Position numbers and translations under genes: made by a program | Shown here: positions 57,803-64,000 of the stretch, one piece after another | How the letters are laid out: the number at the start of each line of letters is the position of its first letter | Numbering within the stretch: the stretch's first letter is position 1 | The notes under the pieces: model-generated | Database searches by the model: none | What the model was told of the DNA's origin: nothing | What the model saw: the letters and a program-made list of their open reading frames with translations, nothing else | Assembly (NCBI GenBank): GCA_028753945.1 | Contig: JAPNXP010000010.1 | Coordinates: 3,103,042 to 3,167,041, forward strand | Direction: 5' to 3' | Origin: Hexactinellida sp. DTS-2022 | Taxonomy: Eukaryota; Porifera; Hexactinellida | DNA length: 64,000 bases

Positions 57803-58683
57803 CAGCTTGCTTTTTTCACACATCGGGACCAGGTTGTTTTGACCCGATTAAGCGGAGAAATCGATTAACCGAAAATATTGTACGCCAAACTGAAATTCTG
57901 TCCTATAAATCCTGTGAAATTTTGACCCGATTAAGCGGAGAAACCGATTAACCGGTGTCCCAATTAAGGTTCAGGTATACTCTAGAGCACTTCTACCAAA
58001 AATATTAACCTCATTTACCTGAAATTTTTACTGCGGATTTGAATCATCCTTCTATTTGCAAAAATGCAATAATATTTCAATGACAAGTAACTGGGAAATT
58101 TTAGGTTTTCAAATTTTACTCATTTGTGTAAGAGATTTTTTAGTAATAATGAACCTTACGATAGTAAATACTGTTTAAATGCGTTTATCTATATCTTGTT
58201 TATCCTGCATCGTCTGGGATTGTTCAAATATAATATATTTTTAATTTTCTTGATTAACACGTGATGTCAACTTTTTAATCGAAATTTTCCTATCCAAAAT
58301 CCGCAAAGCTCTGCAAATATTACTAATTTAATAAATCGCAAACGATACAGGATGGATCTAGACGAGATCTATCCGAAACCGTTGAGAATTCGATTCTACG
58401 TGCAAAACTGAAAAAGTTTCTTATCTACACAAATCTGAAAATGTTAGTTTTGCGATAGCGGGTTTTGAAAAAAAAAATTTACATCAATTATTCCTAGATT
58501 GAGGTGACCAAAGTGTGTTAAACTGGAAAAATAATAGGAATTCTTCTTAGAAATCTCTTGAGAGTACTTATTGGTATCAATACAATCCAAAAATGCAATA
58601 AAAGAGAGATAGACAATGATTTGGATTTTATCTAAATTTTCGAATTTTGTAGAGTATACCTGAACCTTAAGCGGAGTTGACTG
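57803..58683. mobile_element. Tigger-like element split by a TTAA element
   Basis: GACCAGGTTGTTTTGACC and GATTAAGCGGAGAAA match the TA element at 51853-52033; the right end AAGCGGAGTTGACTG plus TA is intact, the left end degenerate. Confidence 0.65.
57968..58666. mobile_element. TTAA-inserting element (699 bp)
   Basis: Ends GGTTCAGGTATACTCTA / TAGAGTATACCTGAACC with TTAA on both sides (57964-57967, 58667-58670). A left fragment of a relative lies at 38883. No coding capacity; piggyBac- or Kolobok-like by target. Confidence 0.9.
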
Positions 58684-58962
58684 TATTTAGAGTTATCGGA
58701 TTTTATTGTTGTCAAGTCCTAAATATACAAGTAATTACTGTTGATATGCTTTTGAGAAACTCAATTAGGAGAATTTGTATCTTGTTTATTATTAGATAAT
58801 CCATAATTGTAACTGAACAGTTCCAAATTACGTATGATTCTGTTGTTATAAATCATTGTCATGCAAACTATAAACAATATAAAGAATAGGCATTCGCATT
58901 TGAGTTGTTCTCTCCAACTTTTTGAAACAACTAAAACTCTAATTTGCTACACTTAGAAAATA

Positions 58963-59985
58963 TGTCAGAAATGCTAATAATATCGAAACTTGGCATCGAA
59001 GGAAACAAGGAAGCAAGGAAACAGGTTCAAGAAATCATGGACAAGTCTTGGAGGAAAAGAAATACCTACTGGAACTATTGCTTCTTTCTAAGAAGTTGAA
59101 ATATATTGAAGAAAGCTTTCTCCCAAATTACAGCTGGATGGATTTAGAGATTGATGGAAATATAGTTAGCAAACGGTTATTCCATTATCTGATAATTATA
59201 CATATTGTGATCTTTTTCTGCGATGGTTTAATCAATGTCATGTATAAAGTGCAAGACAGGAGTAATGGAATTATTTGAAATGAACTACATTACTTGTGCT
59301 TCAAAGTTATTGTTCCGGTGCAAGGAGTGCTTCAATTCAAAAACTAATTCTGATTCTATAAATCCACTCGACCAGGGTTTCATCCAGGCAAAATATTCTG
59401 CGAGCCTAGATTAAGTTTGATCTCGCTCACACGCGCCTAAAATACTCAATTTGTATTACGTCTATGGGAGCATCTCGAATTTCGCGCGCCTAAAAAAATT
59501 ATTTTCAAAATTACGCGCCTGTAGGCGCGTCGCATACACCTAGATAAAACCCTGCACTCGACCTTTCATGTGTCTAGGTACTCGAATCGTTGATCAGAAT
59601 TCCGAGAGTTGAGGCACTTATCATGCATGTTTGGGCCTTCCAAACATGCATGATAAGTTCGCCATATTTGTTCACAAAGATTCACAAGGAGGTACTGTTT
59701 CAGCTGAGAAGGAAGCTGAAGCGAGCATGGAAAGGGCAACAATGGAGTTAAAATCTCAGATGCTCATTGATTCTGCTACCAATTGCGTCTATGTTACTGC
59801 TTCTATAGACGGTGCCTATTATACTTCGAATTGCTTCTCCTCCACTGTATCCACGGCAAATTCTTGCATACAAAGTATCCTCCAACAGATGTATTTATGT
59901 AATCGCTATGAAGAAAAAGACAAGAAATGTACGTTATCAGAGCGTGACAATGGGAACTGGAATATAATAATACAGTTAATTATAA
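58963..59985 (+). pseudogene. Mutator-like transposase fragment (SIDGAY type)
   Basis: Degenerate plus-strand pieces. 59283-59372 gives ITCASKLLFRCKEC, a zinc-type CxxC segment; 59613-59965 gives CLGLPNMHDKFAIFVHKD, EAEASMERATMEL and VTASIDGAYYTSNCFSS, where the Asp of SIDGAY is a candidate first catalytic residue. These words resemble a Mutator-like transposase domain seen in many uncharacterised invertebrate proteins (recognised from memory, unverified). Upstream 58963-59278 is open in parts (MSEMLIISKLGIEGNKE) but not recognised. The piece is interrupted by the hAT MITE at 59373-59554 and ends at the TA element at 59991; no further catalytic residues follow. Confidence 0.5.
59373..59554. 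mobile_element. hAT-type MITE (182 bp)
   Basis: CAGGGTTTCATCCAGG / CACCTAGATAAAACCCTG with the exact 8-bp duplication CACTCGAC (59365-59372, 59555-59562). GCGCGCCTAAAA words inside; related to 14181-14400. Confidence 0.92.
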
Positions 59986-59990
59986 TAATA

Positions 59991-60678
59991 CAGTCGAGTT
60001 CGCTTAATGCAGTGGTTCTCAAACTTTTCACAGCGCTTACCACTTCATCAAATATTAGGGTCTCCGCGTACCATCATTATAACCGATATTTAAATACACC
60101 CCTGAAAACGACGTACATCATCTCGTACTAAAGTACATTTCTATTGTATTTAATAACTATTCAATTTTGATGTATTTTTAAAGTATAATGATCTACCCCC
60201 TCTCAAGGGCATAGCTAGGAGAAAGTCTCTCCGCGGTCAAATGTGCAAGCAGCGAGCGTAGCGAGCGACCTAAGGGGGTTTGGGGAGTATACCCCCAGGA
60301 TTTCTTTGCAGAGTTAATGTAACTACTGATCTACCAGCAGGAAGCATAATTTGCTAACAAAAACAAAATACAATTGATTTAGAATGTGTAATCTAGCAAC
60401 ATTAGAGAATTGAAGGTATTGACGGTGTTGAATAATATCAACAATAAACTGCCAACAATTCAAAGGCTTAATTAGGGTAGGAGCAAGTGTCCCCCCCATT
60501 CCCCTGACTCCTCCTTTCTCCGCCTATAGCTACGCGTACCACTAGAAGGAGCTCGCGTACCACCAGTGGTACGCGTACCACAGTTTGAGAACCACTGGCT
60601 TAATGGGTAGACGAATAATTGGGACAAACGGCTAGGAAACGGATTTTCCATAGCTGTCCCGTTAAGCGGCTTCCACTG
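59991..60678. mobile_element. TA-inserting Tigger-like element hosting a hAT element
   Basis: CAGTCGAGTTCGCTTAATG at the left, GTTAAGCGGCTTCCACTG at the right, TA on both sides. All but about 100 bases is the nested hAT element. Confidence 0.82.
60010..60597. mobile_element. hAT-type element, CAGTGGTTCTCAAAC ends (588 bp)
   Basis: Inverse ends CAGTGGTTCTCAAACTTTT / CAGTGGTTCTCAAACTGTGG and the exact 8-bp duplication GCTTAATG (60002-60009, 60598-60605). A third element (GGGCATAGCTAGGAGAAAG ... CTTTCTCCGCCTATAGCTA, about 60206-60530), with AGCGAGCGTAGCGAGCGACC inside, is nested in it. Confidence 0.93.
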
Positions 60679-60858
60679 TAGTATATCAATAATAATACAT
60701 GTTATTGAGAATTAGATGCATAATTAAACATTTTACAGGCGACACATGACCTCATGAAACAGTTGGTAGGTGTTTAAAATAGTCAAATTTGGTTAAGAAA
60801 TTATCTAAATTGTTAAACACATTTATTTTAGACTCAGATGCTGACAGAGGAAAGTTTT

Positions 60859-61370
60859 CGGTATATTGTTTGCAAGCAGAAACTTTTGTTTACTTACTGT
60901 TTGATATAGAAACAATAAACTAATAGGGGCAAAGATCAAACCCCGGCAGTGGGATATTCAATTTAGGTGAGTATATTGTTTGCAAGCAGATACTTTAGTT
61001 TACTTACTGTCTGATATAGAATCAATGAACGAATAGGGATAAGGAGCCCACCCGGGTGGGATATTCAATTTAGGTGAGTATATTGTTTGCAAGCAGATAA
61101 TTTGGTTTACTTACTGTCTGAAATAGAAACAATGAACGAAGAGGGCTATATTTCTTTCCCCGGCAGCGGGTGCATCAATTTCGGTGAGTATATTGTTTGC
61201 AAGCTGAGACTTTGGTTTACTTAATTAATTATTTAGTAACAATAAACGAAGAAATCCCCTAGGGAGATGGAAATCCCGTGAGTTTATTGTTTTGCAAGCT
61301 GAGACTTTGGTTTACTTAATGTCTGATATATAAACTATACACGCACAGAGCCCCGAATGGGAAATTTTTT
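60859..61370 (+). repeat. Tandem repeat, five units of about 95-110 bp
   Basis: Each unit starts TATATTGTTTGCAAGC, continues TTTGGTTTACTTA and AACAAT(A/G)AACGAA, and ends in (C/T)GGTGAG. Units begin near 60858, 60970, 61079, 61187 and 61280; the last two are more diverged. Confidence 0.9.
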
Positions 61371-61683
61371 ATTTTCGTCTACTAAAATTATTTATTCGCC
61401 TTAATTTTTATATTTTGCTTTTATCATTTATCATACTTTCTTAAATTGAAAAAAATGTTTATACAAAGTTAAGATTGAGGCGGATAAGTACGTATATTGA
61501 TCATGCGCGGCGCAAGGTTTTTCGAAATGGGTGGGCAGAGTGGAGGCAACCAATTTTTCAGGGGGGCAACTTTTTCATCTGTTAGAATTTATCTGAAAAC
61601 AAGGGAGATTCGATGAACTTGTCATACTTACAAACTATCCAGGAATATAGAGACTTAATCGAAATCTAGGGGGTTTTTTGAAG

Positions 61684-61875
61684 GATTGGTTAGTTCTAAT
61701 TATGCGGATTTCTCTGATATACCTTGATGATGCAACAGCCCCACTCCCATCAGGAGGGGATGGTGGGAGGAAATTGATGTAAGTACGTATATTGTTTGTC
61801 AGGGAATTCATTGGTTAGCTCTAATTATGCGGATTTCTCTGATATAGCTTGTAGATGCAACAGCCCACCCCAACC
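61684..61875 (+). repeat. Direct duplication of about 65 bp
   Basis: GGTTAG(T/C)TCTAATTATGCGG through GATGCAACAGCCC occurs twice (61684-61745, 61811-61870). Confidence 0.8.
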
Positions 61876-62454
61876 AAGAGGTCGGGATCATCTAATTATA
61901 TTCCAGTACACTTTGTTTGCATATCTTATCGTATTCTATTCTCTGACGTATATGAAACGAAGCCACACGCAGCGCGCTTTGCGCCGAGTAGGTCGAGTAA
62001 GTTTTTACTTTTAGACATTGTCCAATTTGTTCAATTGTATTTTTCTTTATTGACCATAAATCGAAAAATTGAGGTGATACTTTATTTCTATTTCTATTTC
62101 ATTTGTGGTTTTTGGGGGGATGATTGTTTTCTGTTCTGTTTTGTTTTTTGTATTGTTTATAATATTCTTGTTTTTTTGTAAGTGCAATTTAGTCTACGGG
62201 CTACTAATTAAACCTTTACTTTATTTCTATCTTTCTTTCCTTACTTTCGATGTACACGTATATGCTAATATGATTAGCTATATCTAAGTCTACATAATAA
62301 TTCTAACTATGAATATATTTTTCAAAAACCCTCACAGACGGGATGAGATTGTGCTTCTGGTTGCACAGGCCGCACCCAATGTTTGATTTAAATATAATTT
62401 CAATGTTCAAATTACAGATCATCTTAATTTAATACTATGATCCATATATATATC
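61876..62454. other. No gene seen
   Basis: T-rich on the plus strand; frames at 61855-62287 are long phenylalanine/valine runs from T-rich DNA. I see no domain, so no gene is called. Confidence 0.5.
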
Positions 62455-62705
62455 TATCAATATATATATTAAAAGAGCAATTGTTGTATGTTTGTGTTTG
62501 TGTGCTGTGGTTTGTTTGTCCAGAATTAATTGGAATGACTACAAGTCCCAGAAAGCTGAAAATTTGTATACAGGGGTAATTTTGTACTGCGACAACGATC
62601 TATTGGTTTTAGGAGAAATATTTACATTTGAACGTGACAAAATATGTTAGCCAATTAAGGGTTTATTAGTATCGATTAGCTAACTTATTCAATTAATATA
62701 AATAG
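62455..62705 (+). repeat. Dispersed repeat, inverse of 54146-54400
   Basis: AT-rich start (ATATATATT, AAAAGAGCAATTG), GTTTGTGTTTGTG tract and CCCAGAAAGCTGAAAATTT; it ends where the P-like element starts at 62713. Confidence 0.8.
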
Positions 62706-63060
62706 CCTGTGTCATAGCCTACTATACATAAGGCCTAACATCAAAATGTGGATTTTGGACCAGGGATGGGTTAGCCGATATGAATTGATTTAAAAGGGAA
62801 TATCATTTATTGGCTATTTCTGATACTAAATAGTCTATAATATGCCAAACCAACCATAAAATTGGTCAATTTGCAACCAAGGTTAGTTTTGAAGTTGAAA
62901 TTCTTAATAACCCATAATGTATATATTGACTGATGTACATATATAAACATTTATCAAAAAATTTGTATTTCCACTAATATCTCGTTATTCCTCACTATTT
63001 CTCATTATTAATCCACCTTTCTGATACTTTCCAATCTGTTTCCGTTTACCTAGCTGTTAT

Positions 63061-63165
63061 CATGCCCAACAACTGTTCTGCACCAGGTTCTAAAAGCAAT
63101 TATGACCCAACCGACAGAACACCTGTGTTCAAGATGCCACAGAAGATGGATGAACTGAGACTAGG
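63061..63165 (+). pseudogene. THAP zinc-finger exon (start of a P-like transposase)
   Basis: An ATG at 63061 opens MPNNCSAPGSKSNYDPTDR, then VFKMPQKMDELRL, which parallels the THAP start of the first P-like gene (VVPGCKSNY, FHFPRD). The second zinc Cys is Ser here (PGS), while the first copy has kept it and lost the other. The exon is cut at about 63163 by an element starting AGGGCGTCGCCACGGGG, so only the first third of the finger remains. Confidence 0.72.
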
Positions 63166-64000
63166 GCGTCGCCACGGGGGGGGGCATAGGGGGCAATGCC
63201 CACCCTGGTAAAAATCCACGCCCCGGGGCAATCCCCCCCATGGTAAAATATATTGAACTATTTTATTCCTCTGATTCATTGATGCTATTGAATTCAATTT
63301 AATGAGTTCACACTTTCCAATCCATTTGAGTCATATCCTTGTACGAGGCTCCAATTTTCCCCTGTAGATTGATCAAGATCCCTAGACACCTCAAATTTTT
63401 TTCTCGCTCGCTTCGCTCGCTCGTCTAAAATGTAAATCTACACTTATATTGAAACGAATTACACGAACAAAACATTCTATTATGTGTGTCAAGATATACA
63501 TACAACACATGTTATTTATTCTTATTAAGTTTGACATAAATCAAAATAATCACTTAGGAACCAGATAATATTGAAATATATAGTTTCACAGAGAATCCCT
63601 GTACGCTTGAATAGGGTATTAAATTACACAAAACAAAATGCTACATTTAGGGTTAGGCATTTTTCTGTATTATTCGACAAACAATCAATAATTTATCCAA
63701 ACTAGTAATCCATATACAAATTTATTACATCCCTGTACGCCTGGACAGAACATCCAAAATGGTTGAAATCCCTGTACGCTTGACAGGAATGGACTGTTAG
63801 TAATCTATGTAGATGCGCCTTGTAGGATATTCCTAGTTATTTTGGCAACTTTTGTTCTAACTACCAATCAACTGTTTTACAAACCCAATACACTTTTTAC
63901 TTTTGACCTGTTACCTGTCAAAATTGACTTTTTATTGTCATTATAGGAAGTAGTTAAGCTGTATTATTTGCTGGAGTTGCAAAATTCTTGTTATTGTATT
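63163..64000. other. Insertion and unassigned sequence to the right edge
   Basis: Begins with a G-rich block and GCCCCGGGGCAATCCCCCCC, includes CTCGCTCGCTTCGCTCGCTC at 63403-63422, and later three CCCTGTACGC(T/C)TG words (63597, 63731, 63769). No end or gene recognised; the frame at 63100-63297 minus is spurious. Confidence 0.45.

Larger units (their letters stand above)
62713..64000 (+). mobile_element. Left part of a second P-like family with THAP exon
   Basis: The left end CATAGCCTACTATACATAAG continues with GGACCAGGGATGGGTTAGCC, the inverse of the fragment at 36040-36093. The preceding GCCTGTGT is the target copy. The THAP exon follows at 63061. From about 63163 the sequence is another insertion, so whether the P-like element resumes is not visible before the window ends. 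Confidence 0.7.

Noticed and set aside
61796-62287. Hydrophobic plus-strand frames, possible membrane protein
   Set aside because: Phenylalanine and valine runs come from T-rich DNA; two frames overlap and no start context or homology is visible.

Overview
What kind of DNA. AT-rich eukaryotic, non-vertebrate metazoan DNA. Short spliceosomal introns are visible (a 55-nt one at 27385-27439), and the repeats belong to classes common in invertebrate genomes: hAT, Mutator-like (MULE), P-like, TTAA-inserting and TA-inserting elements, plus a RAG1-like transposase. I found no convincing host gene, no rRNA, no tRNA and no CRISPR. The window is a graveyard of nested DNA transposons with one intact-looking transposase gene. 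The species cannot be named from this sequence.

Layout. 0-2.3 kb: a RAG1-like transposase remnant (minus strand) broken at its 3' side by a MULE whose gene starts at 352 and runs off the left edge. 2.3-15 kb: non-coding, with many small non-autonomous elements, several proven by 8-bp target duplications or TA sites. 15.7-24.2 kb: a composite element with palindromic ends (TACTGTGCCGAC...), holding four tandem monomers of about 1.2-1.4 kb. Each monomer carries a hairpin with arms near 50 bp. The array is interrupted by a 720-bp TTAA element and by a 1.56-kb non-autonomous MULE that keeps a RING-finger fragment. 24.9-32.3 kb: a fold-back element, then a 6.5-kb nest in which a MULE (FLYWCH + MULE core + degenerate RING, minus) was split by a 4.07-kb P-like element (THAP transposase, plus), itself split by a 182-bp TA element.

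33-43.8 kb: a hAT transposase N-terminus (TTF finger), a second 720-bp TTAA element nearly identical to the first, the right end of a second P-like family, a GC-richer pseudogene of a multi-copy family of unknown function, and a second, eroded P-like transposase. 44-53 kb: small TA elements, a retroviral-type integrase pseudogene split by a hAT element, and an OTU-protease-like fragment. 53.35-56.46 kb: another palindrome-ended element containing a MULE with an intact 459-codon FLYWCH transposase. 56-64 kb: more nested small elements, a Mutator-like transposase fragment, a five-copy tandem repeat, and the left end of a P-like element with a THAP exon.

How it fits together. The insertion order can be read from target duplications: palindrome-ended elements are old hosts, MULEs entered them, P-like and hAT elements entered the MULEs, and TA or TTAA elements came last. 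MULEs recur in four settings, each with tandem-repeat-rich ends, which suggests a local family radiation. The RAG1-like gene, the FLYWCH-MULE-RING architecture and the palindromic hairpin array are the most unusual items.
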